In this document: one piece after another, positions 44,892 to 56,973 of the stretch | Numbering within the stretch: position 1 is the first letter of the stretch | How the letters are laid out: every line of letters begins with the position of its first letter | Assembly: GCA_030789695.1 (NCBI GenBank) | Contig: CM061142.1 | Coordinates: 280,109,043-280,173,042, forward strand | DNA length: 64,000 nucleotides | Direction of reading: 5' to 3' | Source: Scilla litardierei | Taxonomy: Eukaryota > Streptophyta > Magnoliopsida > Asparagales > Asparagaceae | Translations under genes and position numbers: made by a program | The notes under the pieces: generated by a model | The model's database searches: none | Told to the model about the DNA's origin: nothing | What the model saw: only the letters and a program-made list of their open reading frames with translations

Positions 44892-46653
44892 ATGGCAGAA
44901 AGTTCCTCAAACATGAACGCAGTTCCACACAACTACAATCAGCATCCTGAAGGGCACTCTCAATCTCGTCCTCCTCTATTTGATGGTTCAAATTACTCAT
45001 ATTGGAAAATTACGAATGGAGATTCATCTCCAAAGTATGCATTATGAGATTTGGGACATCGTAGAGACAGGATACGAAAAGCCAACAACTCCTGTTGCTG
45101 ATTGGACCGCCAACGACAAAGCTGCAAAAACCAACAACTCAAAGGCCATGAATGCTTTATTTTGTGCTATGGATAAACATGAGTTTAATCGAGTATCTCA
45201 GGCCAAAAGTGCTAAGGAGATTTGGCATATACTTGAGGTAACTCATGAAGGAACCAGTAAAGTGAAGGAAACTAAGATTTCCGTTTTGGTTCACAAATTC
45301 GAGTTATTCAAGATGAAGGACCAAGAGACAATTGGAGAAATGAACACCAGGTTTACTAATATTATAAATTCTTTAAATGCTCTTGGAAAAACTTACACTT
45401 CTCTTGAACAGGTTCGCAAAATTCTTAAAGCTTTAACTCCAGTATGGTGTCCAAAGATCACCGCTATTGAGGAAGCCAATGATCTTTCCACATTATCTAT
45501 GGAAGATCTTATTGGTAACTTAATGGCCCATGAAGTTACACTACAAGATGAGAAAGAAGAATCAGATCAAAAGAAGAAAGTACTTGCCTTCAACGCAACA
45601 TCAGATAATGAAGATTCAGATGATGATATGGCATTTTTTGCCAAAAACTTCAGGAAATTCTTTCAGAAAGGTAAGTATAATAATTTTAAATCTAAGAATA
45701 CTGATTCTTCTATTTGCTTTAATTGCAATAAGCCAGGACATATGAAGAAAGACTGTCCACTTCTCAAAGCAAAGTTCAAAACTTCCAACAATGATCAATC
45801 CAGAAGAGAAAGGAGGTTTGACAAAATGAAAAAGGCATTTGCAGTAACATGGGATGATTCTTCAGATGATGAAGATGATAATCTAAATGAAAATGCCAAC
45901 ATGTGCTTTATGGCACAAGAAGATGAAGATGAGGTAAGTTCTTTTAATAACGAAGAATTACTTGATGCATTAAAAGATCTTTATTCTCGTTTCAAAAAAT
46001 TGAATAGTCAACATAAATCATTGAAACAGAATAATGATGATCTCCTTATTAAATATCAAGAATTATCCTCTTCTAAAAACACTACACCAAATTCCATACA
46101 TATTGGGAATACATCTTCTCAAAATTTGGATCTTAGTAAAGAGAATGATATTCTCAAAACTAAGAATCTAGAACTACATACACAAATATCCGAAATGGAT
46201 AAAAGTATTTCATCACTAAAGATGAAATACGACGAAATGACATCCAATGTTAATAAATTTAACAAAGGAAAGACTAATCTCGATGATTTGCTTAAAATTC
46301 AATATTCAGCAAATCATAGACAAGGATTGGGATATTCTAAAAAGGATATACCCAAGACTTATAACACTTCTTCCTCTTGTGGTAAAACAACTTTTGTTAA
46401 ACCACAAAAGAAGAATCATGCATTTATTTACACGAAGAAAGTAAACATTCCTACTTCTTCTTCACAAAGAAATGTTACTAACATTTCAAAAACATTTCCT
46501 AGGAAACCTACTACAATTAGTATATGGGTTCCTAAGGATTCATGTTTAAAAGTTAGAAATAGTTATATTTCTCATTATATGCATTCTATTGTTTATTCTA
46601 GTAATTATCTTAGAAAGCCAAACTCCACTTGGGTTTGGCTTCCAAAAATATAA
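44892..46653 (+). pseudogene. gag: Sirevirus gag (Sire-1), one frameshift
   Basis: The likely start is ATG at 44892 (MAESSSNMNAV...), two codons of context after the PBS. The frame slips by one base near 45013, and the rest is open from there to 46653 (557-codon ORF from 44980). Domains: UBN2-type gag (YEIWDIVETGYEKP, NALFCAMDKHEFNRV, KEIWHILEVTHEGT), zinc knuckle CFNCNKPGHMKKDC at about residue 245 of that ORF, an acidic stretch with coiled-coil-like heptads (about residues 310-430), and a basic Ser/Thr/Lys-rich tail ending WVWLPKI. Large gag with C-terminal coiled coil is typical of Sireviruses. Confidence 0.92.
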
Positions 46654-46710
46654 TCCCAAGGACCCTCAAAAAGGGGTACCAATACTAAATGTTTTATCTT
46701 TTAGGTACCT
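46651..46710 (+). other. gag-pol junction of Sire-1 with two in-frame stops
   Basis: After TAA (46651-46653) the frame continues through a 'ggtacc' word, a T-rich stretch and TAG (46702-46704), immediately followed by GTACCTAAAAAG and the protease. gag and pol are in the same frame here. The layout (gag stop, GGTACC, T-rich, TTTAG, GTACC/GTACTC) recurs in Sire-2 at 63725-63790. Confidence 0.7.
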
Positions 46711-49700
46711 AAAAAGGAAAGATGGATTTTGGATAGTGTATGTTCAAAACATATGACAGGAAATGTCAAACTACTTTCAACCGTCAAGTACAAACAAGGA
46801 GGCATAGTTACCTTTGGTGACAACAACAAAGGCAAAATCATAGGCATTGGAACAGTTGGAAATACAAATCAGCCTATCATCGAAAATGTTCTCCTGGTTG
46901 ATGGTTTGAAACACAACTTACTTTTCATTAGTCAGTTATGCGATAAAAATTACAAAATAGTTTTTGAACAAAATGATCGCATCATTTATGATTCAGATAT
47001 GTCATCTATTTTATTTCGTGGTAAGCGTAAGAATAATATTTATATCTTATGCATGTCTATTTCCACTAATAATCAATGTTTAATGATTACATTAGATGAT
47101 ACACTTTTATGGCATAAACGTTTTGGACACACAAATTTCAAAAATCTAGCACGTATTTCAAAACACAAGTTAGTTAATGGAATGCCAAATATTTCTTTCA
47201 AACACAAACATTTCTGTGATGCTTGTCAACAAGGAAAAATGCACAAATCTTCTTTTAAATCAAAGGACGTTATCTCAACAAAGAGACCATTAGAACTCCT
47301 ACACTTAGATTTATTTGGTCCTTCAAGAGTAGCTTCTTGGAATAGAAGTAGATATGCATTTGTCATTGTTGATGATTATTCTAGATACACTGGTTATATT
47401 CTTACAAAACAAGAATGATGCTTTTGAAGAGTTTTCAGTATTTTGTAAAAGGATACAAAAGATCAAATCCTCTAACATTATCACTATTCGTAGTGATCAT
47501 GGGGGAGAGTTTGAAAATGAATCATTTACCAAGTTTTGTAATGAAAATGACATTACTCACAATTTTTCTTTTCCTCGTGCTCCTCCACAAAATGGAGTAG
47601 TAGAAAGGAAAAATAGAACTTTACAAGAATGTGCAAGAACAATGCTTTGTGATAGTAATCTACCAAAATATTTTTGGGCAGAAGCTGTCGCAACTGCTTG
47701 TTACATTATGAATAAAGTTCTTATTAAGCCATTACTTAATAAAACTTGTTTTGAATTATTTTTTAATCGCATTCCTCGTGTATCATATTTTAAAGTATTT
47801 GGTTGTAAATGTTTCGTTCTTAATACTAAAGATGCACTCGACAAATTTGATTCTAAATCTGATGAAGGTATTTTTGTTGGATACTCAACACGTAGTAAAG
47901 CCTACAGAGTATACAACAAAACAACTTCAACAGTTGAAGAATCACTTCATGTCACATTTGATGAGAATCCCTCATCTAATTCTCCCATCATTAATGATGA
48001 AGAGAATATATTACCTCTTTCTAATTCTTTAGATAATATGAAACTTGATGAAATTGATGCTACTAAACATTCTGTTGAGTCTATTTCAGATAATGCAGAT
48101 CTTCCTAAGGCATTTGCACAAGTTCCAAATCATCCATCAGAGTTAATCATTGGAGATATTACAGATGGAGTAAAAACTCGTCGCCAAATAGAGCAAATGG
48201 CACATTGTGCATTTCTTTCAACCATTGAACCAAAGAACATCAAAGATGCATGTGAAGACAGTTCATGGATTATGGCTATGCAGGAAGAACTCAAACAATT
48301 TCAACGAAATAATGTTTGGGAATTAGTTCTCAGACCAACAGATCATTCAATTATTGGTACCAAGTGGGTATTCAAAAATAAATTGGATGAATCTGGTCAG
48401 GTAATTAGAAACAAGGCATGATTGGTTGCACAAGGTTATAATCAAGAAGAAGGTATTGATTATGATGAAACCTATGCACCAGTTGCTCGTCTTGAATCTA
48501 TTAGAATGTTATTATCATTCGCTTGTTTTAAAGATTATAAACTTTTTCAAATGGATGTGAAAAGTGCTTTTCTAAATGGTTTTCTTAAAGAAGAAGTTTA
48601 TGTAGAACAACCTCCTGGTTTTATTCATGAAAATTTTGAAACTCATGTTTTCAAATTGAAAAAGTCTTTATATGGTCTGAAACAAGCACCTCGTGCTTGG
48701 TATGAGAGACTTAAAAGCTATCTTTTAAATTCAGGATATTCTATTTGTAAAATAGATTCTACTTTATTTATTAAAAACATAAAATCTGACATTATCATTA
48801 TTCAAATATATGTTGATGATATTATTTTTGGTTCTACTAACGAATCTCTTTGTCAAGATTTTTCTAAAATTATGCAGAAAGAATTTGAGATGAGTCACAT
48901 GGGTATACTTAATTACTTCCTCGGTCTTCAAATCAAACAAATGAAGGAAGGAATATTCATCCACCAAAGCAAGTACTCTAAAGAACTCATCAAACGCTTT
49001 GGTTTAGAAAGTTCTGCAGAAAAACGTACTCCGATGAGTACATCTACTTCCCTCGACAAAGATTTAAATGGTAAGAGTGTTGATCAACGTCTATACAGAG
49101 GTATGATTGGCTCCTTACTTTATCTAACTGCCAGTAGACCAGACATTATGTTTTCCGTATGTTTATGTGCACGATTTCAGGCAAATCCTAAAGTTTCACA
49201 TCTAACTGCCGTAAAACGGATTATTAGATATGTTAAGTATACTTGTGATTTTGGTTTATTTTATCCTAAAACAAACATATTTGATTTATTATCATATAGT
49301 GATGCAGATTTTGCTGGTTGCAAATCAAACCGCAAAAGTACTAGTGGTACATGTCACTTTTTAGGACATGCCTTAGTTTCCTGGTTTAGCAAAAAGCAAA
49401 ACTCTGTTTCATTATCTACAACCGAGGAAGAATATATTGCTGTCGGTTTAGCATGTGCTCAAATTTTATGGATGAAACAAACTATTTCGGACTATGGTAT
49501 TAATTGTTCCACATGCCCTATTATGTGTGATAATACCAGTGCTATTAATTTATCTAAAAATCCTGTGCATCATTCACGTACAAAACATATTGATGTACGT
49601 CATCATTTTTTAGATGATCATGTTCAAAAAGGTGATATTATTTTAAAATTTATTTCTACTGAACATCAAGTTGCCGATATTTTGACTAAGCCTTTGAAGG

Positions 49701-49765
49701 AAGAAACTTTTCTCAAGCTTAGAAGAAATCTGGGCATTATTAATGCATCAGAATTTGATTTATGA
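46705..49765 (+). pseudogene. pol: Sirevirus pol (Sire-1): protease, integrase, RT, RNase H
   Basis: Protease reads WILDSVCSKHMTG: the catalytic Asp-Ser-Gly is changed to Asp-Ser-Val. GAG-pre-integrase LLWHKRFGHTN and CDACQQGKMHK follow. The integrase core has Asp in LHLDLFGP, Asp in IRSDHGGEF and Glu in NGVVERKNR. RT has YVDDIIFGS, and RNase H has SDADFAGC and STTEEEYIA, ending near [11 protein letters not shown] and ADILTKPL. Two lesions: a frame change near 47385-47400 in integrase, and TGA at 48419-48421 where the family has Arg, consistent with CGA to TGA. Otherwise open to the TGA at 49763-49765. Confidence 0.93.
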
Positions 49766-51007
49766 GTATATTTATTTATTTTTTATTTTTTTGAATTTTT
49801 CTATAATTTTATGGTTACTATTTCTTTTTGGCAGGCTTCCAAATTTCGTAGCATGCCAAATTTAAATTTTTTTTCTCTGTTCTCCGTTTTGTGACTACTT
49901 TGATCCCTGGAATTCGGATTTTTTAAAAACACTTCTCATATATTTTATTCTCAAAATCAAATTTCGTATCAAAATTCTTACCCGTTCTCTTCCACTTTGT
50001 CTCTATCTTTTTGATTCTTGTTGCTCTCCGTGTTCTCTCTACTGTCACATGGATACTTCTCTTTTGTCTTTTCAATCTCCCCTGCTTTTCACGTTGGACA
50101 CCATACTGACATTTTTTTCCACCTGTATTTCGTAAAGGCTCACATGAAGAATGAATATAATAAGTAACCAATGTGTGATTTATCGCAATAATACATAATT
50201 AAATCAGGTTCTCATTGGATAGAGTGAAGAAACTCATACCTTGTAGACTTCTTGAGAACTTTTATTCCTGGTCAACAATTTTTTTTCTTGGACCATGCAC
50301 TCACCATTTTTTTAATTCATTTGGTCAAAGTTTTTTTGGTCTATCTTCTTACTTTTTTATTATTCTTATTGGGATATCTCTTGAGATACATTCTGACAAC
50401 ACCAATTTGAGATAAAGCATGTCTCAACACTTACTCTCTTTTGGCATTCGTTTGGACAAAGCACTGACAACACAAATTTTATTATTTTTTCTCTCTCACC
50501 TCTTCATTGGTTCTCCTATCTTGGAATGACAACTCCTTTTTATTTTTTGTCCTTTGTTCCAAGATCCAACCACTCCTTTCATTTCGGCCTGCCATTTCTT
50601 TTGCATTGGAAATCACTTTGACCAATTTACTCTTCAATTTCCCATGCACCTAGGGACTCACATCTCCCATCTTAAAGTTTTTTATTTTTTATTCCTTCTT
50701 TGTATGCCAATGAGTTCAGTTGATGCATCTCTTCAAATTTTTATTCAGTTTCTGGCTTTTCAATGCAAACAGTTTTTCAAAACCGCAACCTGCCTCTCTT
50801 CCTCTTCTCGCCTATTCAATTTTTATTCAGTTGTTCCAACTTCTTTCAGTTTTAAAAACTGCTCACACTCCCTATAATGGCAACTGATCAGTTTTCAGGC
50901 GTTCCAACTGTTCGGTCCTCTATTTATTTCGTTCCCCTTCTCTTTTATCTTTCCTATTCTCTGTTTACATTTCTTCCTTTTCTAAATCTTCTTTTCTCCA
51001 ATCCACC
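49766..51007 (+). other. post-pol non-coding region of Sire-1, T-rich
   Basis: No env-like or other domain was found; the few short ORFs are T-rich shadows. 'aggcttccaaatttcgtagc' near 49833 repeats wording from the LTR U3 ('agcaggct...agcctgcc'). Confidence 0.6.
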
Positions 51008-51381
51008 ATGGCCGAATCCTCTCTTCCTTCCGCCACCGACCGTCGACTCCCAACTCACGCGGCCAAGCTTCTTTCCGTGGCTCTTCTCGCTCCGCATGCG
51101 ACAGGAAGGTCCACGCATCCAAGGATGGCGTTTCTCCATCGCGTGAGACAACCGCTGTTCTTCTCCGTCGCCTTTCTGACAAAGTTTCCGATGGTTTCGC
51201 TGGTATACAAACGCACATGAGTTCCTACGATGTGACCCTGAAACATTACGCCAAAGTTCTGGATCAGATTCAAGTTAACCAATCCGAACTTCGTTCAGAC
51301 TTGGAAGCCAACAATATACTCCCAAATCGTCGCACTCGCACCCGCCGTTCTTCTCCTGGGTCGTCATCCTATCATCCTTGA
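51008..51381 (+). pseudogene. GC-rich gene-like ORF behind pol (cargo or extra Sirevirus ORF)
   Basis: An ATG in good context (CCACCATGG, 51008) opens a 70-codon frame. After a one-base frame change within its first part, a second frame stays open to TGA at 51379-51381. That second frame reads, near its end, SDKVSDGFAGIQTHMSSYDV, LKHYAKVLDQIQVNQSELRS and RRTRTRRSSPGSS. Composition changes abruptly from T-rich to GC-richer sequence at the ATG. The C-terminal part looks helical and coiled-coil-like with a basic tail. No family was recognised. It may be a captured host fragment or the decayed third ORF some Sireviruses carry. Confidence 0.45.
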
Positions 51382-51999
51382 CTTCGCTTGCTTGTTCACT
51401 TTGGTCTTTTGGTTCTCTGTTTCATTCGGTTCCTTCTATCCTTGACTCCCTGTGTGTCGTATGGTCCTCTTGGCTGATGCTTATTGCCCCACAGACCTTT
51501 GGTTGTGCTTCGTTTTGCTTTAATCATGGTCTCCCTAAGACTGGTGGTTCGACTCTTTTACTGCTGTTAGTTTATTTTGCTTGGCTGTTTGGTTTTATGT
51601 CCTTTTGCTTTATGACAATGTTGGTTCGTGCGTTAATGGGTTGACTAAGTTGTACTTGTTCAATGTATCTTGGCAGTTTCATGTTATCACTATGTACCCC
51701 TGTTTGTTTAAGTTAATGTCGTTCATGTTTACTGAATATAAGTTTCTTTCGTATACATCACTCTCTGCGATTGTTTCTACATGGCCTACGACGTACACAC
51801 CATTACTTACACACATTTAATAAACTTCCACACACATGCCCTATTATTTGTCACAAAATTAACATTCTGTGCATTTTGTAAGTTTCTTATTTCCCTCTCC
51901 TTCCATTTTTTTACAGCTCCATTTTTCCGCTATCACAAATTGACATGCTACCAATTATTCTAGCCTGCCAATTTTTATTTTCCGCTTTTTGTCGATAAC
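51382..51999 (+). other. non-coding region of Sire-1 before the polypurine tracts
   Basis: T-rich with short ORFs of no recognisable character. 'gacatgctaccaattattctagcctgcc'-type wording near 51940-51968 again echoes the LTR U3 motif (AGCCTGCC). Confidence 0.5.
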
Positions 52000-52137
52000 A
52001 AAGGGGGAGAATGGACATATATTCAGGGGGAGTTTATATTCATATACTCAGGGGGAGTAATATTTCATTTAACTCATTAAAACATGTCAACTCACATTTT
52101 GTATTTTATTATTTGTCATCATCAAAAAGGGGAAAAT
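52000..52137 (+). other. multiple polypurine tracts of Sire-1
   Basis: AAAGGGGGAGA (52000-52010), CAGGGGGAG (52024-52032 and 52049-52057) and AAAAAGGGGAAAA (52124-52136, abutting the LTR). Several PPT copies ahead of the 3' LTR are a known Sirevirus trait. Confidence 0.85.
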
Positions 52138-53450
52138 TGTTGGAACTTGGTATTTCCATCCTCTCTTCCATAAGGTTTTGATGTGACAAATCAATATATT
52201 TCATGTTACTAACTTTATCTATGCAGATGTGCAGCTACAACGCAAATTCATTCACATCACGCATTTGATCAAAGTATAAGGATCCTCTGCAAAAACAACC
52301 TTGTTACTCAAATTACGTGTGAAACACGTATCTACGGAATGATGTAATTTTTACTTTTTAGATAGCTTCAGGGCCTTGGTTATATCATACCATATATCCC
52401 TAAAGCTCAAATCTACATCATCTCCTAACTCATTTGATCCTAAGTCAAAATTCGTATTTTTCAGAATTAGCCTACTAGGATTTTTCCTAGCCTACCAGAA
52501 CAGTTATATTTTGACTTGATACTTTCAGACAAGGATCTATCCGTTGTCTATTACACGTCACCAAAATTTTGTGACCGTTTGTTACCATTTCAAAATTAGC
52601 AGGCTATGAATTTTCCTAGCCTGCCAAAATGCTTTTGGGACTGAAATTTTCCAGAACAGTTTCTGACCGTTCTCCAACGTTCCTTTCAGTTTCTGAACGT
52701 TGTGCAACGTCTCTTTTAGAGCCGTTCATAACCGTTTCTAAAACCTATAAAAGGAGGGGTACCCCCTCTCATTTTCCACACACTTTCCTTCTCTAAAATT
52801 CTGATTTTGTTGAAATCAAGCCATTAAGTTTCTTAAGCAATTCAGCCATTAGTTGTTCTTTTCTTATTTGTAAGAAGAAATCATTAGATTTCTTTCTTCG
52901 TTTAAGAACGGAAGAACTTGGATTTTCAACATCACTTTTTGGAAAGTTGTTTGTGTTCATAATTGCAAGAAGAAATCAGTAGATCTCTCTCTTCTTTTAT
53001 GAACCAAAGAACTTCAAGTGTTGCTCTTCATTACATATCTTTTACATCTTGAAGTTCATCTTCTAAACACCATCCTTGAAATTCATTCTCTGAAATTTAT
53101 AACAAGGCTATAGGTGTTTTTCTATTTCATTATTTAACAGGTTTGAATCTCTGTTTAGAGATTGTACAAAGTTTGGGACACGGGGAGTGTCGCCATTTTT
53201 GTAAGTTTGTGCTTGCGGGGCAAGTGATTTTAGTGGATTGAAAATCTCTACGGGGAGTAGAGGACTGGAGTAGGATCACAAGGATCCGAACCAAGATAAA
53301 TCTCTGTGTTTGCGATTGATTTAATTTCAGTACTTGTCATTTTATTTCTGTGCCATCTTTGCAAATATCACTAACATTTTATTTGCGACAATTTTTTAAT
53401 ACACTATTCACCCCCCTCTAGTGTATTGATCCTTACAGGCTAAAATTACA
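52138..53450 (+). repeat. 3' LTR of Sire-1
   Basis: 1313 bp, same ends and length as the 5' LTR with about 13 substitutions and no indel noticed. Followed by the TSD AGAAT. Confidence 0.95.
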
Positions 53451-55874
53451 AGAATATCCTGCATAATCCCATGCTTCCAATCTTTCTGGTGCTTTCTTCA
53501 CCCCCTTCAATCTCTGTGTTCCATCATCACCTGCATAAGTGTCAATGCATACCTCAGATGTACCGGGTGTCTGTACATGGTCCTCAGCATGGACCTCATC
53601 ATTTACCTCAACCGGAGCATCGACCATCAACTCTTTGCCTGGTCGCTGAGTGGGCTGGACCGGAAGAATAACCCCCTCCGGTGAAATCTCCTCTGCGGAC
53701 GTGTCATCTTTTAAGTGAGAATGCTCCACCCTGAGCATTGCATCCTCATCAAAAGTGGCATGTCGGCTCACTATCGATTTCTGACACTCTGGATCCCACA
53801 AACAATATCCCTTGACGCAGTGGCCATATCCAAGAAAAACACACTTCTTTGCTCTTGGATCCAACTTGTCGCCCCTCTCGTGCACGTATACCGGGCAACC
53901 CACAATGCGCAAGTACGAGTAATCTCCAGCTTCACCACTCCACATCTCCTCAGGGATCTTGTAGCCAATCGCTACTGAAGGAACTGTATTCACAATGTGC
54001 ACAATAGTCGAGAGTATCTCTCCCCAGAATTCCTTCCCCAAACCGGCTGAGTGACTCAAACACCGCACTCTCTCCAACAATGTCCGATTCATCCGCTCCA
54101 CCACACCATTTGACTGCGGATCACCGGGTGTGCTAAAATGTCTGCGAATCCCATGGAGTTTGCAGAAATCTCTAAACCCACCCGAGGTAAACTCACCTCC
54201 ATTGTCAGATCTAAGCACCTTCACGTGCCTTCCGGTTTGCTTCTCCACCATGGTCTTCCACTCTCGAAACATATCAAAAGTCTGATCCTTTAACTTCATC
54301 AAGTACATCCAGACTTTGCGAGAGTAGTCATCAATAAACAAGACAAAATACTTAGCTCCCCCTCGTGACGGCACTGGGCACGGTCCCCACACATCAGTGT
54401 GTACATAGTCAAGTGGTCCTTTGCTAGTATGCTTCCCCGTGTTAAACTACAGCTTTGTCTTCTTTCCGTACACACAGGATTTGCAGAATTCCACACTCTC
54501 ATTAGAGGCTTCAATTAGCTTTCTTCTTCGGAGTACATCAAGCGTTTTGTCACATGGATGACCCAAACGGTAATGCCATAACTTGGCCGAATCTCCGAAA
54601 ACTGTGCTCGTAGTGCTTACGTCTGCTTCACCTTCAACTGTGGTACCTTGAAGGGCATATAGGTTTACAACCTTCTTTCCCTTCATCACAACCATGGCTC
54701 CTTTCGAAAAACGAAGTTGGTCCTTTTCAAAGACCGACTTACATCCGACATTGTCCAATACGCAAATGGAGATTAGGCTCTTCCGCAAATCTGGGACATG
54801 CCTCACATCGGCAAGTGTGCGCACTATGCCGTCATGCATCTTTATCCGAACGGTTCCAATACCCGCAGTTCTACACACAGCATTGTTACCTATGAGGATT
54901 GAGTCTCCATCTTGCTTGGAACGGTATGTCGTGAACCAACTCCTATGAGGAGTCATATGATACGAGCATCCACTGTCCATGAGCTATGCCATGTTGGCAT
55001 CACCTGCAATCCCCGCAGGAAAAATCTCGGTATCTCTACCTTCATCATGGACCTGCTCACCATCAATACCTAAAGATGCCGAATCAGAATCCTTCTCGGT
55101 TTCCTTTCTTTTCTTCCTATTCTTGATAGGACAATGGTTCAAATAATGACCCTTCTTGTGGCAATTGTAGCATGTGATGTTCACAAACCTATCCTGCGAA
55201 TGTCTCGACTTGAAGCGGTCATTATTCTTCTTGAAGCCTCATCTCCTTTCCCGTCGACCCCTCACATGCAATGCCTCCTCGCGGTTACTCACATGATCTC
55301 TACCTTGAACCTTGCCACATAGTTGCTCTGTGTGAAGCGTCGCCTTCACCTCTTCCACGGTGAGAGTAGTCCGGTTGTAAATCATCGACCGAACAAACTG
55401 ATTATACTCTTCAGGCAATGAGCACAACAAGATAACAGCTTACTGCTCATCTTCAATCTTCACATCCATACCACGCAACTCTAACATAATCCTGTTCAAT
55501 TCATCCATGTGGTCCTTCACCGCTGATCCAGACTTCATCTTGAGAGTATACAGCTGCTGAAGCAAATATAGGCGACTCGTGAAGGATTTCTTCATATAGA
55601 GTCCCTCAAGCTTCTTCCATATATCAGAAGCCGTCACCTCATCTAGGACTTCTCTCAGAACATTATTTGATAACGACAACTGAATCGCGATGTACGCCTT
55701 CCTCTCCATCTCCGCCCTAGCGGATGCAGTCACCTCCTTATCGATATTCGAGACATCGAATACGATCTGGTAACACCTCGTCTGCATAAAAACATTCTTC
55801 ACCTTCGTCTGCCAAATCCGAAAATCATTCCGGCCGGTGAACTTCTCAATGTTCAACGTTACCAAAGACACCAT
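53451..55874 (-). pseudogene. Tork-type copia gag, protease and integrase (interrupted by Sire-1)
   Basis: Read from 55874 leftwards in one frame. Gag (MVSLVTLNIEKFTGRNDFRIW..., LEGLYMKKSFTSRLYLLQQ, 'SLPEEYNQFVRSM'), zinc knuckle CYNCHKKGHYLNHC, protease MDSGCSYHMTPHRSW, GAG-pre-integrase LWHYRLGHP, and integrase with Asp in YVHTDVWGP, Asp in LRSDNGGEF and Glu in NGVVERMNR. Five nonsense codons (TAA near 55440, TGA near 55239, TAG at 54984-54986, TAG at 54447-54449, and later ones) interrupt it while the frame itself is kept. RT continues at 43555-42938. Confidence 0.9.
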
Positions 55875-55914
55875 CTTTCCTTCGCCACTAATTTCCTTTG
55901 CAATAAAACCACAA

Positions 55915-55926
55915 GCTCTGATACCA
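55915..55926 (-). other. tRNA-iMet primer-binding site of the Tork element
   Basis: TGGTATCAGAGC on the minus strand, two nucleotides from the LTR end at 55929. Confidence 0.93.
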
Positions 55927-55928
55927 CT

Positions 55929-56897
55929 TGTTGGGGGGGTGGAAAATCGAAACGCCTTGGGATCAATGCGGAAACCAACCCTAATAGACTGATCAGGAAT
56001 ATAGAGCTAGCAAAAATCTAATCCCAATGACCCAACAAAAATTCCCAAATGACCTTGCAATAGAAAGCAACAAACGAATCACAACAACAAATAAATCAAT
56101 CGCAGATACAATAGAATTTACCCTGGTTTGGTTGTAAACAACCTACATCCAGTAATCCAATCCGAGACGATTCCACTAGTGGAGAGATCCAAACAATTAG
56201 GGTTACAAAACGCTCCCTCACGCGTGAGTAATAACTTGTCAACGGAACAAGTCCTCACGAATCCACTCAAGAGGAAGAAATCAATGGAAGAAGAAGAGAA
56301 GGAAAAACCAAACCTTTCTCTCAAGAACACAAACCCTAAAACGCTCTCCAATCTCCAATGTGGTAGCAAGAGGCTCTCTCAAACTAAATGGAGGCTTGCA
56401 AAACTCAATAGAGGCTTGACCTAATCTAAAACAATAGATAGGTTAAATACAAACCCAAAACAATGAGGAAAAACCGCATCCAAACCGTGCGTTTTGTGCA
56501 TGGGCCCACACCGACTCGGCCCGAGTCGGCAGTCTGCTCGGTCGAGCTCGGTCGAGCGGACACGCCCAAGGTGGAGTCGAGTCGACTCAGTCGAGTAGCC
56601 TAGCTACTCGGTCCGAGTGTTAGTAGTCCTCTTCAAGTGGAAATCCCTCGAGCTGCGGTCAAACAAATCCTTCATGCTGCTCGGTCGAGTAACTTTCTGC
56701 TCGACCGAGTAGCCTCCTACTCGACCGAGTAGGAGTCACCCGAGTCGGAGGGAAAACTTCCCAAAGCTCTCTGCCTGCTCGGTCTGTCAGAGACGTCATG
56801 CTGTTCGGTCGAGTAGCTTGCTGCTCGGTCGAGCAGCCTCCTACTCGACCGAGTCACCTGGGAAAATCGGTCCACGGGATTTGAATAAAAAACAACA
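55929..56897 (-). repeat. 5' LTR of the Tork element
   Basis: The minus strand runs TGTTG (56897) ... CCCCAACA (55929). The inner end is fixed by the PBS; the outer end is chosen as the first TGTTG/CAACA partner and is less certain. TATA-like 'gtatttaacc' at 56437-56446 (minus). Confidence 0.75.
56508..56865. promoter_or_regulatory. CTCGACCGAGTAG motif cluster upstream of TATA (Tork LTR)
   Basis: About 15 copies or half-copies of CTCGGTCGAGTAG/CTACTCGACCGAG. In LTR orientation the block opens with the word tttcccaggtgactcg (complement of 56850-56865), the same 16-mer that opens the cluster in the Athila-like LTR at 41904. Confidence 0.85.
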
Positions 56898-56973
56898 GTA
56901 GTTACAGACCAAGGCTACACAGTAAGAAAGGTTATTCCATTTGTTATTGATCTGTGTTCTAGGTGGGTGAAAC
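56898..56973. other. short stretch between two LTRs
   Basis: 76 bp with no recognised element. Confidence 0.5.

Larger units (their letters stand above)
43556..53450 (+). mobile_element. complete Sirevirus-like copia element (Sire-1)
   Basis: LTRs of 1313 bp (43556-44868 and 52138-53450), TSD AGAAT (43551-43555 and 53451-53455), initiator-Met PBS, gag, pol, a 2.4-kb post-pol region with several polypurine tracts. Inserted into the Tork element. I counted about 13 LTR-LTR differences, mostly transitions (about 1%), so it is young. It is not autonomous now: gag frameshift, protease Gly-to-Val, one pol frameshift and one nonsense codon. Confidence 0.95.

Noticed and set aside
50554..51963. Sirevirus env-like gene in the post-pol T-rich ORFs
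   Set aside because: The T-rich ORFs are short, overlapping and lack signal peptide plus membrane-anchor organisation; only the 51008-51381 frame looks gene-like and it is not env-like.
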